From: Cercophora sp. LCS_1
Taxonomy: Eukaryota; Ascomycota; Sordariomycetes; Sordariales; Lasiosphaeriaceae
Length of the DNA stretch: 64,000 nt
Assembly (NCBI GenBank): GCA_036250225.1
Contig: JAPZLL010000001.1
Location: forward strand, 1,178,001-1,242,000
Direction of reading: 5' to 3'
Below are positions 9,101 through 19,341 of the stretch, in pieces (the first letter of the stretch is position 1; each line of letters opens with the position of its first letter). A model generated the notes under the pieces. That model was not told the DNA's origin. It saw only the letters and a program-made list of their open reading frames with translations, and did not search any database. The translations under genes and the position numbers were made by a program.

Positions 9101-11758
9101 GAGTTTTTGCTCTGGGCTCCCGAAGGCTTACTGGGCCCGATGTTCAAGATTGATGCCACAGTCCCAACGGCAAACCGTGAAGACATGGTTGCGGAATGGG
9201 CCAACAACGGCGGCATCTTGATCATTGGCTATGCTCTGTTCACCGATCTCATCAATCAAGACAACGAGACTTCGGAGGCGCTTCACACACGTCCCCACAT
9301 TGTCATTGCTGATGAAGCCCACACTCTTAAGAACCCCACGACCCAGCGGCATCGGGCGGCCCAAGGGTTTACGACCATGAGCCGAATTGCATTGACGGGA
9401 TCTCCCCTTACAAAGAACGTTATGGATTACTACTCAATGATCAATTGGGTAGCTCCTAACTACTTGGCCGATATCGCAGAATTCATCGCGCAATTCGGGA
9501 AACCCATTTCAGAAGGGCTCTATGCTGATAGCGACTCAGCGGCTAAGCGAAGGTCCCGAAAACTGCTCCAAGTCTTGAAAGATATCGTGAGCCCAAAGGT
9601 CCACCGGAGAGATGTCCGCGTGCTTGAGGCCACTCTTCCAGGCAAAAAGGAGTTCATCATTACCTTATGCCTCACGGATGCTCAGATGGCCACGTATGGC
9701 GAATATCTCGAGGCGCTCAAGTCCCCGGGGATTGGGACAGGTACGGGGGGCATGGCGACAGCCTGGAGCCTGGTGTCTGTTCTCTCGCTTCTTTTGGCTC
9801 ATCCTGTGATAATGAGGAACATCATCCAAAGCAAATCCAAGATGAAGAAGAAGAGAAAAGGGACCCAACAAAACGAGACTGATCACGATAAAGGCCTCGA
9901 TCTCATACCTCCTGATTTACTCAAAGGGGCACTTGCAACCCTCAATAGCTTGAAAGACATCGATAACTTGATGTATTCCAACAAGCTGCGAGTTCTACTC
10001 CATATTCTAGACGAGTGCAGAAAAGTAGGGGACAAGGTCTTGGTCTTTTCGCAGAATATTCCTGTGCTCGACTACATCGGCGATGTCTTGAAGCGGCAAA
10101 AAAGAAACTTCAAGCGCCTTGACGGCAACACCGCAGTGCACGAGCGGCAGGCCAACATCAAGGACTTCAACGACGACCCTAACTCCGAAGTATATCTTAT
10201 CTCAACGAGGGCCGGGGGTGTTGGCCTCAACATCTACGGAGCGAACCGGGTGGTACTCTTCGATTTCAAGTATACTCCAGCTGAAGAACAGCAGGCCATC
10301 GGGCGAGCGTACAGAATCGGTCAACAAAAACAGGTCTATGTTTATTGGTTGACTGTTGGAGGCACCTTTGAGGATGCAATCCACAACAATGCCATCTTCA
10401 AAACCCAACTAGCATCGCGTGTCGTGGACAAGAAAAATCCCAATCCAAGTGCGCGAAAACGCGGCGGCGGCGAGTACTTTGTCGCTCCCACCATCCCTGA
10501 ACTTGATGAGGAAAGTTTGGAGGCTGCTCGAGGCAAAGATGATGTCTTGGACGTTCTGCTTGGCCGGGAAGATTTCGAGGGGGTCATCCGCAAAGTCACT
10601 CCGACGGAAACATTCGAGAAAGAGGAGGAATACGAATTGTCTCCCGAGGATAAAAGGGAGGTTGCGGAAGATGTCAGGATGGAGAGACTTCGACAGTCCA
10701 ACCCGGCCGAGTATCGGCGGCTGGAAAAGGAGAGGGCAGCGAGGCTCGGACCTGGGTTTCCGGGTTTCCAGGTACCAGCAGCAGGACTGAACCTGCCAGA
10801 CCTGCCAGACTTGCGCCTCCTGAACGGAATCGCCCCTGCAGCTGCGATAAACGTTGCTATGTTGCCTGCACCGGAGGTTACGAGAGACGAAAGGCCAGAG
10901 GGGCTGGTTACAGCTCAATACAGCGCTCCTCCTGCGCCAGTCGTCGATCTATTGCCCCTCAACGCGCCCGAAGTTGCCAAGACCGACCAACTGACAATCC
11001 AGACTCAATTGGTATCACGATCAGCGGCGCAAGGAGAAGAAGAAATAGGCCAAGCGCAGCGCCCAGCGGTCCAACATCAACCCCAAGCGGCTAATCCACC
11101 CGAACCGGATGCACTCATGGATCGGTCGATTCGTTCGGGTTCGCTGCCTCCTAAGGAGCCGCTTCCTCCACCCCCTATACCGCGCCGCTTACCCTACTCG
11201 GACTCGGCATACCGCCGTCGTATCGGACCGGGTGGCGCATTCCCGTCCCTGTTCTCGGAAACCGGGGGGACGGCCTGGACCCCAAGAAACAACGGTGGCG
11301 TGGAAAACTTCGAGCCTGTACTTGCCGCGGGGACCCATTACAAGGCAGGTGACGCTGCGTCACCATCTCAAAACTCACTCGACAAGTCAGAAGAACAGCT
11401 CGTCAGCAGTTTGTCTGATGTCTTCAAGCAAATGCAGACCACTGGGCAGATACCCCAGTTCACACCCAAAGAGGTCATGGCCAATATCAACGCCCAGCTG
11501 GACGCGGAGGGGAGCCATGGTCTTCCGCGGATGGACAAGCTGGCACAGATCAAGAATCTTGTCCGCAATTCAGAGCTCACGGCCCAGGCTTTGCTTTCTG
11601 GTCAGCTGGAACCTCGGGCATTTTGCGGGAAGGAAAGGTCAGAGATGAGCAATATAGTCAAAAGCGTCGAGGAAGCGTTGGCTTCGACGACAAAGACTAG
11701 CTACAACGTAGGCGCCACCAACAGCCAAGACCAACGCAATCCCCCAGCCAGCAACTAA
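6176..11758 (+). CDS. SNF2-family chromatin-remodelling ATPase (ATRX/ARIP4-like)
   Basis: This is an intronless 1860-codon gene for a large nuclear SNF2 ATPase that should move or remodel nucleosomes or other DNA-bound proteins. The N-terminal 110 residues look like a SAM-type helical module (FHWDVDRVVRELC to SPAYRKWKQQRE). A long acidic, Ser/Pro-rich linker follows, to about residue 870. The helicase core contains motif I MGLGKT (922-927), the DEAH box (1046-1049), motif III LTGSPLTKN, motif V STRAGGVGLNIYGANRVV and motif VI QAIGRAYRIGQ (1373-1383). The C-terminal 400 residues are Pro/Ala-rich and appear disordered. The acidic linker and the spacing of the core suggest the Rad54-like ATRX/ARIP4 branch, but the exact subfamily cannot be fixed by eye. 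The start is the first ATG of the frame and lies immediately before the SAM-like module. Confidence 0.9.
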   Translation: MAELDANDPFHWDVDRVVRELCSQTKSWTGPNKLPDPHSLEAALRDTEMDGEALLTYGEEFGIPALWEALSIRKAPHQLSMNAALKWFRKNSPAYRKWKQQREAENHSDGGIGLGSTNIPCDGHVDGIHEPQIPPQLTQNGGTSTRHTAPIAQAKPVTQPTQSIPADNSHSLKRSANDISTSESPVRSPSGPPFKKRRALLMNISSIPVHAGGLFAPTEADFLQESPTPPTFQERLRAQDGTVEAVLAACEASELPSGYLGKARLASEQILRAPEMDDRSDDEDDISWVRTRPLPPGRCQQISSAMKRLHRAGLVLDESESEDVLPGLRESDGEDAYDEDTLREIEEEEQERKAAMIEASQAHLIDKEAEERGARFAEVADVVGDVIQQLEEQWMATKKLEKDRKARAIWDTARRDPNRQEQIKEAIARRRELENRMVRFFNRILETTPLSPSELETRALDWFEPTFADVLKETWLVDLLRSQSRPPHPRTLPKPPSRPKKELRKPREEGVSISSGSEADSESDMDDFIVDDGPTFAPMDVDLDPNSGPDSNNHPRNGSPDKSIASNPEVADNPLHSPPPPRTPAKPEPLMPTTPLRVKQLAKHQPIEILDSPPPPLETTDLPGFDEIGKIKEIGTAHWVNAEDADRLVICIIASWPQNRRATFFEAVQRNTAADAWNKFVQPLLDEFAGEGPKEPVEVDSNSLTFSFARLFDCYFSRSAGRINRTSFRQLTSQRFCREEAKFSDFYGLLCQIMPHFGFSTLQTPKKKIKIVVKRNTPTRDAAEERDGSESSASENSAPEDAAAGSPSEMSQPVSTKKANRAGRPKNKAAAQLRSTNVEQQRQFDERRRELRELLAVSGAISSDKARLIVNETKRADEELIYVNDEIGSKIKDHQIDGVRFMWNHVVVESSVRQGCLLAHEMGLGKTMQVITLLVVIAEAAASKDPAVYNQIPEQLRESKTLVLCPSGLVNNWVDEFLLWAPEGLLGPMFKIDATVPTANREDMVAEWANNGGILIIGYALFTDLINQDNETSEALHTRPHIVIADEAHTLKNPTTQRHRAAQGFTTMSRIALTGSPLTKNVMDYYSMINWVAPNYLADIAEFIAQFGKPISEGLYADSDSAAKRRSRKLLQVLKDIVSPKVHRRDVRVLEATLPGKKEFIITLCLTDAQMATYGEYLEALKSPGIGTGTGGMATAWSLVSVLSLLLAHPVIMRNIIQSKSKMKKKRKGTQQNETDHDKGLDLIPPDLLKGALATLNSLKDIDNLMYSNKLRVLLHILDECRKVGDKVLVFSQNIPVLDYIGDVLKRQKRNFKRLDGNTAVHERQANIKDFNDDPNSEVYLISTRAGGVGLNIYGANRVVLFDFKYTPAEEQQAIGRAYRIGQQKQVYVYWLTVGGTFEDAIHNNAIFKTQLASRVVDKKNPNPSARKRGGGEYFVAPTIPELDEESLEAARGKDDVLDVLLGREDFEGVIRKVTPTETFEKEEEYELSPEDKREVAEDVRMERLRQSNPAEYRRLEKERAARLGPGFPGFQVPAAGLNLPDLPDLRLLNGIAPAAAINVAMLPAPEVTRDERPEGLVTAQYSAPPAPVVDLLPLNAPEVAKTDQLTIQTQLVSRSAAQGEEEIGQAQRPAVQHQPQAANPPEPDALMDRSIRSGSLPPKEPLPPPPIPRRLPYSDSAYRRRIGPGGAFPSLFSETGGTAWTPRNNGGVENFEPVLAAGTHYKAGDAASPSQNSLDKSEEQLVSSLSDVFKQMQTTGQIPQFTPKEVMANINAQLDAEGSHGLPRMDKLAQIKNLVRNSELTAQALLSGQLEPRAFCGKERSEMSNIVKSVEEALASTTKTSYNVGATNSQDQRNPPASN

Positions 11759-12935
11759 CAGTCCAAACTGTAGCCCCCCCAGGAACGCGATCGCAGCAAA
11801 CAGGGCCAGACCGAACGGAGCAGCGGTGTTATGAGGGCCAAGGACTTGAGGGAGCTGCAGAGGATCGAGCAGCACAAGAAAAGGGGAAAAAGAGGGAATC
11901 TGGCTCCTAGCCGCAACAACTCGACATCCAGCGTGCGACCCGGTGACACGCCCGAATCACCCTGCATTATCGACTGATTGCATAGGTATCTGCCGCATGT
12001 TTTTTCTTACTCGTTTTTTTTCCCCTTGACGACTTCTCTACCTTTTGAGATACCCCGGTGCTTTTAACATTGCAGTGGGCGGCGTTTTGGGGCTGGGCGG
12101 GACGGGAGGTCCGCAGACCGTACGGTCACGGAGAGGTGGGACGGGATGCAGAGTGGGGAAGGGGAGGATCTGTAGAATTGTAGACGCAGCACAAACTCAA
12201 AGCAGGACGGTCGACCCTTGTGCGGGTTCGGCTGAATTGACAAGCGAATGCGCAGACGAAGGGTTCCAGAAGCAATGTGTCCTCGGCGGTGGTGAGCGGC
12301 CAGAGGCGTGAGAGGCGGACCGGACATGCTGACACTGGTATAAAGGGGCTGAGGCCGAGGCAATTAAGTGCGGGAGTGCCGATGTGACAAGTTGACGGGC
12401 AGGTATGGATGACAACGACTCATTGCAAGCATAGGCGAGAGCGGCCAGTACACTTGACTTGAGCCTGTTGTCGAGGGCAGCCAATGGGAAGAGGGGGATT
12501 TGCACCTGGGGAAAAATGGAGGGCGCGCGATTGAATGCTGCAACGCGGCGACATACCGAGACTCCGAGTCCAGAGACAGGCGAACCCACCGGGGTGGATC
12601 GCTGGATGGCCTAAAAGATGGTCCGCGGAGGCCAGCCGGGGCTCTACTAGCTTCTCCTCCCCAACACCACTTTTTCTCGCTTTGTTTTTTTTTTTTCGCA
12701 ATTGGTAGAATTGGCCTTGCCTCTCTTTGCCGTTGTGTTGCTCTTGTCGATCGGCGCCTTCCGCAATTGCGTTTCGAGTCTCTTTTTGTCTCCTGGGACA
12801 ACTTTTTTTTTGCCCCGCCCGCTCGTGCTCACCTTGCTGGCCGCACAACCACCCCACACCGTCATCAGATCGAGTCAACTGCACAAACAGACGGACGTTG
12901 ACCCGCGCAACCTTGTACTGTGTTGACAAGACACC
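11759..12935. other. Intergenic, SNF2 ATPase 3' end / hem1 promoter
   Basis: This 1.18-kb segment holds the 3' end of the SNF2 gene and the hem1 promoter. A TATAAA occurs at 12339-12344, about 590 nt before the hem1 start codon, and a CCAAT at 12481-12485. Long pyrimidine/T tracts (about 12676-12700 and 12800-12812) sit just upstream of hem1, as is common near fungal transcription starts. Minus-strand ORFs here overlap the hem1 5' end in an antisense frame and are not credible. Confidence 0.4.
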
Positions 12936-14889
12936 ATGGACGCCGCTCTCCGCCAGTCCAAGGCCATGTGCCCCTTCATGAAGAAGGCGACGGCGGCTGG
13001 ACTCCGGGCCATGACCACGGCCGCCCGTCCAGCCGCCCCCGCCGCCTCTCCGTGCGGCGGCGCCATCTCCAAGCTGCAGGTGCTGGCCCGTCGCTGCCCC
13101 GTCATGGGCAAGGCCATGGCCGTCCAGTCTGCCCGCCTGGGACACGCCGGTATCCCCGGTGGCGTCGCCGCTCTCTCGACCCGCTCCGGCCACGCCAAGG
13201 CGGGCAAGGCGAGCCTCCACACCAGCCGTGCGCACGAGGCCCAGGCCGTTGAGGGATCGCTGTTCCGGGACAAGGGTGAGCAGGACCGCCATTTTGAGCG
13301 CGGATGGCCGTCAATTGGCATTACTGACCTTTCTCCCCGCAGTCCAGCTTCCTCCTCAAATCCCCGTCAAGCCGCAGCAGCAGCACGCGACCAAGGCTCC
13401 CGGCATCGCGGCGTCGCTCGCCGCCCGCAAGGCACATGGCTCCAAGTTCGACTACGATGGCTTCTACAGCGCCGAGCTAGAGAAGAAGCACAAGGACAAG
13501 TCGTACCGCTACTTCAACAACATCAATCGCTTGGCCAAGGAGTTCCCGCGCGCCCACATGGCAAGCAAGGAGGAGAAGGTGACGGTGTGGTGCGCAAACG
13601 ACTACCTCGGCATGGGCCGCAACCCCCATGTTCTTAAGACGATGCACCAGACGCTCGACGAGTATGGCGCCGGTGCCGGCGGCACGCGCAACATCTCAGG
13701 CCACAACCGCCACGCCGTGGAACTGGAACACACCATCGCAAAGCTCCATGCCAAGGAGGCTGCCCTCGTCTTTAGCTCATGCTATGTCGCCAATGACGCC
13801 ACCCTCGCGACGCTCGGCAGCAAGATGCCCGACTGCGTGATCCTGTCCGACAGCTTGAATCACGCCTCCATGATCCAGGGCATCCGTCACTCGAGCGCCC
13901 AAAAGATCATATTCAAGCACAACGATGTTGTCGACTTGGAGCAGAAGCTGGCTACGCTGCCGCTGCACGTTCCCAAGATCATCGCATTTGAGTCCGTCTA
14001 CTCTATGTGCGGCTCCATCGGCCCCATTGAGGAAATCTGCGACCTCGCCGAGAAATACGGCGCCATTACTTTCTTGGATGAAGTCCACGCCGTCGGCATG
14101 TACGGGCCGCACGGCGCCGGCGTGGCCGAGCACCTTGACTTTGAGGCGCACGTTTCGGGCCGGCCCCAGGGGACCATCATGGACCGGATCGACATCATCA
14201 CGGGCACGCTCGGCAAAGCTTACGGCTGCGTGGGTGGCTACATCGCCGGCAGCGCCCGGCTGATCGACACGGTGCGCTCTCTCGCGCCCGGATTTATCTT
14301 CACCACGTCGCTGCCCCCTGCCGTTATGGCTGGCGCCCGCGCCGCGATCGAGTACCAGATGTCGTACGGCGGCGACCGTCGCCTGCAACAGCTGCACACG
14401 CGCGCCGTCAAGGAGGCCCTCGCTGAACGCAACATCCCTGTCATCCCCAACCCTAGCCATATCATTCCCATCTTGGTAGGCAACGCTGAGCTGGCTAAGA
14501 AGGCTAGCGACAAGTTGCTCCAGGACCATCAGATTTACGTGCAGAGCATCAACTACCCTACGGTCCCCGTCGGTCAGGAGCGCCTGCGCATCACGCCCAC
14601 ACCCGGCCACACCAAGCAGTACCGCGAGCATCTTGTTGACGCCGTCGAGTCCATCTGGAACGAGCTGGGTATCAAGAGGACGTCCGACTGGGCTGCCGAG
14701 GGTGGCTTCATCGGCGTCGGCGATGCCCAGGCGCCCGTGGAGCACCCTCTCTGGACCGACGCCCAGCTCGGGATTGCCGATATCTCAGCCGAGCTGCGCA
14801 AGGAACACGGCGCGCTGGCGGAGCGCATCCTCGAGCGCGTGGCTGAGGAAAAGGAGATGGAACAGGCCAAGGCTGCGGAAGCGGCCTAG
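12936..14889 (+). CDS. hem1: 5-aminolevulinate synthase, mitochondrial
   Basis: This PLP enzyme condenses glycine with succinyl-CoA in the mitochondrial matrix, the committed step of haem synthesis. Exons are 12936-13275 and 13343-14889, with a 67-nt intron, giving 628 residues. The first 110 residues form an Arg/Ala-rich mitochondrial presequence containing two Cys-Pro haem-regulatory motifs, at C12-P13 (MCPFM) and C54-P55 (RCPVM). The catalytic domain shows WCANDYLGMG, GAGAGGTRNISG, FLDEVHAVGMYG, and TGTLGKAYG with the PLP lysine at K405. It ends in an acidic helix after residue 540, as fungal homologues do. Codon use is strongly G/C-ending, consistent with good expression (inference). The CP motifs suggest haem feedback on import or stability, which is known for this family. 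Confidence 0.96.
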
Positions 14890-16421
14890 TTCTGTTCTTT
14901 TCCATCTCTCTCATTCTGCCTCGTTCGCCTACAGGACGCTCATCAGACCTAATACCAACGTTCCTTGGAGCGAACGGCGACGATGGCAATGCTTTTTGTT
15001 CTCGTTGCGTTGTGTTGCGCTGATCGGATCGGCTCGTACCTGACCCAAAAGTAAACCCCCAACAAGGGGTTTGATGACATCTGCTTCGTTACGCCTTCCT
15101 CGGAAGAGGAGGGCCCCCCATTTGAAACAAACACGGATTACATATCAAATAAAGATATACATTTCCATGCCAGGTCCAAAGACCAAAATGGCAAAAATAT
15201 CTTCATGTTCCCCAAGTTGCCAAGGTGAACAAAGTCCTATCTTGTCTACCTGTCTGTCCTCTGTAAAACCAAGATCGGTAAGGTGGCTCTTAAACCATCC
15301 CATCACAACCATCCCATCACAACCATCCCATCACAACCATCCCATCACAACCGTCCATCATAAAAAGCCGCTGAGGTTGAACAACATCAAGGGTACTCTC
15401 GGGGAACAGCTCGAGCCAGCTGACGCAGCACAAATCGTGCCGTGACGGCCCTCGCACTCGCAACACGGCAAACTGCATATCTTTGTATTCTCTCGCCAAT
15501 GCAGGGTCCAACGAGAACACTACCAGGGCAGCAAAAGAACCCTCTGGCTGCTTGCACTTTTTTTGCTGTCTGTCTCTCCTGTGTTGCCCGGTTGGAACGA
15601 CGGAATACCGAGCCACTTCTTGCACACACGGACACCCACCCCATCGGACGAACCAAACGGCAGTGCTTGCCAGCATAAGCGAAAACGCGTACGACGGTTT
15701 TTCGTCACACAGAGACCAAGCCTCAATGAATGTGTGGGTTTGTTTTTCGCTTCGCTTTGCTTGCTCGCTTTGCTTGCTGTGCCAACCCCCAATCACCAAT
15801 CCCGCTCCTGGCTGGCTTTGCTGACGTATTGCGTTTACTACGGCGGGTGAGGACGCGATCTTTTTTACGCGGCACAGCACTGTAACCGCAGCCTACTGCG
15901 TAGGTACTTTTGCGACACCCGGATTGGCAGACCGCCGTAGGGACGGAGCCGGAGTAAAGTGAGTTGGTCCGACGGAGCGTCGCGACTCAAATTGAACGGG
16001 CGGGTCTTGCATTTCTCACGTTCCGGGCGCCTCCCGACCCAGCCAGCAGCCCCTTAGCTTGAGAGAGGTGGCCCTCGGAGACTACCCATGGGCAAGGTGT
16101 TGCGCGTATTGCACAGCCAGATTTCTCTGCTGAGGGTGAAAAGGGAGGGTAATGAATGAAGAAGGATTCGGTTGCATACGATATGAGCCGCATGTCTGTG
16201 CTGTAGAGAGGAGTGAAAGGTGCCAAAAAGAAAGGGAAGAGGAGGTTTTACCATCACCATTTCCCCCTTTTTTTGCTACCAAGGTTTTTTGTCACCACCT
16301 ATTCTTGTTCTGTTTGGTGTGTGCCTTTTTTTCAAACCTGTTCAACTGTTGCCTTTTTTTTTTTACTCTTCTCCCCAATTCCCTACCCTCTTTCCCACAC
16401 CCCCCTTTGAGAGTGGATATC
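14890..16421. other. Intergenic, hem1 / Zn2Cys6 factor
   Basis: This 1.5-kb segment is the downstream region of hem1 and upstream region of the Zn2Cys6 gene. It contains a four-copy 14-nt tandem repeat (15293-15348), listed separately, and a pyrimidine-rich leader at about 16255-16410 just before the next start codon. ORFs up to 187 codons (15317-15880, minus) show no family resemblance. No RNA gene was recognised. Confidence 0.4.
15293..15360. repeat. 14-nt tandem repeat, four perfect copies
   Basis: The unit AACCATCCCATCAC occurs four times head to tail at 15293-15348. A degenerate fifth copy (AACCGTCCATC) follows. It lies about 400 nt downstream of the hem1 stop codon, outside any gene I can support. 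It is probably a small minisatellite. Confidence 0.9.
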
Positions 16422-18840
16422 ATGAGCGCAGACGAGTCGTCCAAGGCGCTGAAAGGGCCGAGGGCCTGCGCGACGTGTGCGCGCGCAAAGAGCCGATGTG
16501 TGCCCGGGCCTGGGGGCTCGAAGTGTGAACGGTATGTTTGAAAATGTTTTTGTTGTTATTCTGGGGTCGGTATCTGATGTTCGATTTGGGTTGTCGGTCT
16601 CCTTTTGATAAGTCCGGAGTGGAGGAGCGAGATGGAGTCTCCTGCTCCGTCCCAATGGCGTAAATAGCGTGTGAGAGCGATCGGCCGATCGAGTTCCGGC
16701 GGAGCGGAAACGGGGACGGGAATGCTGCCCCGGAGTAAACTCCCCAATGAAGCCATGCCTCCTGCCCTATGGCCCCTACCCTATGGCCTCCTTCCACGGC
16801 CCAGCTCCCTGGGTCGAGTCGAGGACGGGTAGTCACCCCTCACCCACCACACCGCCATTGGGCCATCTCGCCTCGTCGTGGGGACTAATGATGGCTGACA
16901 CGATGAGCAGTTGTCACCGGCTTAACAAGCTATGTCCGTCCCAAACCCCGGCGCCTCCGCGGAAGAGGAAGGAGCCTAAGCCAGGCCGCATAGGCGAGCT
17001 GGAAAGACGCATCATGGACCTGACGGCACGCGTTGAGTCTGTCCAGCGCCAGGCGCCCAGCCCTCCCGATTCGGACAGCATGCTCCTCTCGGGCAGGACC
17101 ATGAGCCCGATGCAGGATGGTTCAGCGAGGACTGACCCCCGTCTACAGCGCTGGAACAATCCCTTTGGGCATATCTTTGTCACCACAGACGACCAGAGCG
17201 GAAGCAATAACGCCGGTGCTGGTGCTGGTGATGGTACAGACCCGCTCTCTCCCGACCACACTCTACCCTTTAGGCTGTCCAAGGACGCCCAGTGGCCAGA
17301 GGGTGAGGAAGCGGAGGAGCTGCTCGCCATCTACAGGGCTCACCTGCAACCCCTCTTCCCCTTTGCTGTGGTTCCACCCCGCATGACTTCTTTTGAAATG
17401 AGACAGACACGGCCGTTCTTCTGGAAGGCCGTCATGATGGAGGCGTGCCACAACGATGGCGTGCGCCAGATAGCACTTGGTAACGAGCTCCTGCGAGAAA
17501 TTGCCGAAGCAGCAATTGTCAAACCGCAAAAGTGCCTAGACCTCCTCCAGGGGTTGGAGATATTCCTGTCTTGGTGAGCGAGACCCAGGTGCGTCGAGAT
17601 CTTGGCATCATGCTGACAGCGCTGCTCTGGCATAGGTATCACTACAACCTGAACAGCTTTCAGATGACCAATCTTCTGTATCTTGCGAGGTCCATGTGTG
17701 CCGGTCTTGGCTTCAGTGAGCTCCAGGGGGCAAGCGAACCCAACAACTTCAGTTCCGAGTACCTCGAGCGGATGCGAGCATTTGCCGGCACTTACTACTT
17801 GGTAACCGTGATCTTCACAACCAACAAGAAACCAGACGGTTTGATGGGAACGACTTACTTGGAGGAATGCTGCCTCACACTCGAGGCGAGAATGGAGTAT
17901 GCCACCGATGGCTTACTGGTCTGGCTCGTTCGAGCACAGCAGTTGTCCCAGTCCATCTGCCTCGCCCTGGCCTTCCGCAACGCAGGAGTACTGCAGGCCG
18001 AACCACTGACAGCAGCCATTGAGCGCTTCGAACAACAGATAGAGCTCTTTCGAGCAAGGCTCCCGTTGACAGTCAAGGACAACCCCTCGCTCATCGGTCA
18101 CACGTACATAGCCGAGATCCTCATCTATGAAATCGGCCTTCAGGGGGATGCTCAGTTCCCAGCGTCGCCTCTGTTCTCGTCCTCATACCGGCTTATACTC
18201 TTGACGTCATGTCTCCGGGCGACGAAATGCTTCCTAGAAAACCGGTTCGCGGCCGATATTGGGGAATATCCACGCTTCATCTGCATGTCAACCTTTGACT
18301 TCATCTTCTCCTTTCTGACGGCGCTGAAGCTCATCACGTTGCGGCTTCCCGGGTGGGACTTGAACGATGTGCGGCAGGAACTGGAGTTCGACAAGTTTGT
18401 CGAGCGTCAGGTCAGGGACATGGAGTTTATGGTTGAGAGGCGGCGAAAGAGGAGGCGCTTCTTCTTTGGAAACTGGGCGGCACCGGCAGCGCCCGAGGGC
18501 ATGGTGGATGGCGTCCTTGTGGCGGGAGATGAAGACGATGGGGAGGATCCATTTTTGAAGCTGGCGAAGAAGATACGGACGTTGAGCAAAGTTATGGTGA
18601 GTCTTTCCGTCTCTTCACTCCCCATCTTCATATGACACAGACTGACACCGTATGCAGCGTGAGGAGCTCAACAACGAATACGTAGCAACAAAGCTGACGA
18701 TGGCGGCTGATGCGGGCTCGATGACGGTGGTGGATGCGCAGGGCCTGATGCACGAGTTCGAGGCAACATTGTGGGGAGAACCGGCAGGGGATGAGTGGGA
18801 TCCAATGGAAACAATGTTTTTTACCGGAGCTTTTGGTTGA
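16422..18840 (+). CDS. Zn2Cys6 binuclear-cluster transcription factor
   Basis: This is a fungal-type DNA-binding regulator of unknown target genes. Exons are 16422-16531, 16911-17573, 17636-18596 and 18658-18840, giving 638 residues. The first intron (379 nt) splits the zinc cluster. Across the junction the cysteines read C16-X2-C19-X6-C26-X8-C35-X2-C38-X6-C45, the canonical pattern. A basic linker (PPRKRKEPKPGR) and a short predicted coiled coil (GELERRIMDLTARVESVQ) follow, as needed for dimerisation. The middle of the protein resembles the fungal-specific regulatory region, and the C-terminus is acidic. The position of the introns was fixed by reading frame and consensus sites. No neighbour suggests a pathway; the adjacent haem and purine genes are housekeeping. 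I do not recognise an individual orthologue. Confidence 0.88.
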
Positions 18841-19341
18841 AGACGGGTTGTACTTGCCAAAGAAATCTCAAAGGGCCGATATTCGGCTATCGCGCGGGGG
18901 GTTGCGGGGCAGAATCGAGCTCCCGTTGCAACTTCAAATTCAGTCAACGATCTGTTAGCGTGATACTTAGATTCACACGATGAACATCTCCAAGGGTCTT
19001 GGTTCCATGCGCTAGGTTGTCGACTCTTGCAAGATCGAATCTATGAGGGCGATAGCTGATGATGAAAGAAACCGCAGAAGCTTCGGTTGCATTCCACTAT
19101 CTCCATTTTATCCCCTCTCACATGTGTATTTGTCCGTTGTTCGCTGTCTTCTGCGAATAAAAGTACTCGCTATCTAATAATCTAATAGCCCCTGAGCTAC
19201 CCGTTGCTTCCCGCGGTTGCCCCTCCAAATTTTCACGCAAGTGACATCAGATCACCCCGCCAAAAAATTGAAGAGGGTACGAAAGCACTCGTTCCTCCCT
19301 CACAATCCCGTTGAACAGTCATTCCCAGGCAAATTGACAAA
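18841..19341. other. Intergenic, Zn2Cys6 factor / ade13
   Basis: This 501-nt segment carries the 3' end of the regulator gene and the ade13 promoter. I see no gene, repeat or clear promoter element beyond A/T-rich stretches near 19160-19190. Confidence 0.4.

Noticed and set aside
12420..13292. 290-codon minus-strand ORF over the hem1 promoter and first exon
   Set aside because: Overlaps the ALAS presequence antisense and has low-complexity Gly/Ala/Arg composition.
13777..14745. 322-codon ORF antisense to hem1
   Set aside because: It is the mirror of the well-identified ALAS coding sequence with biased third positions.
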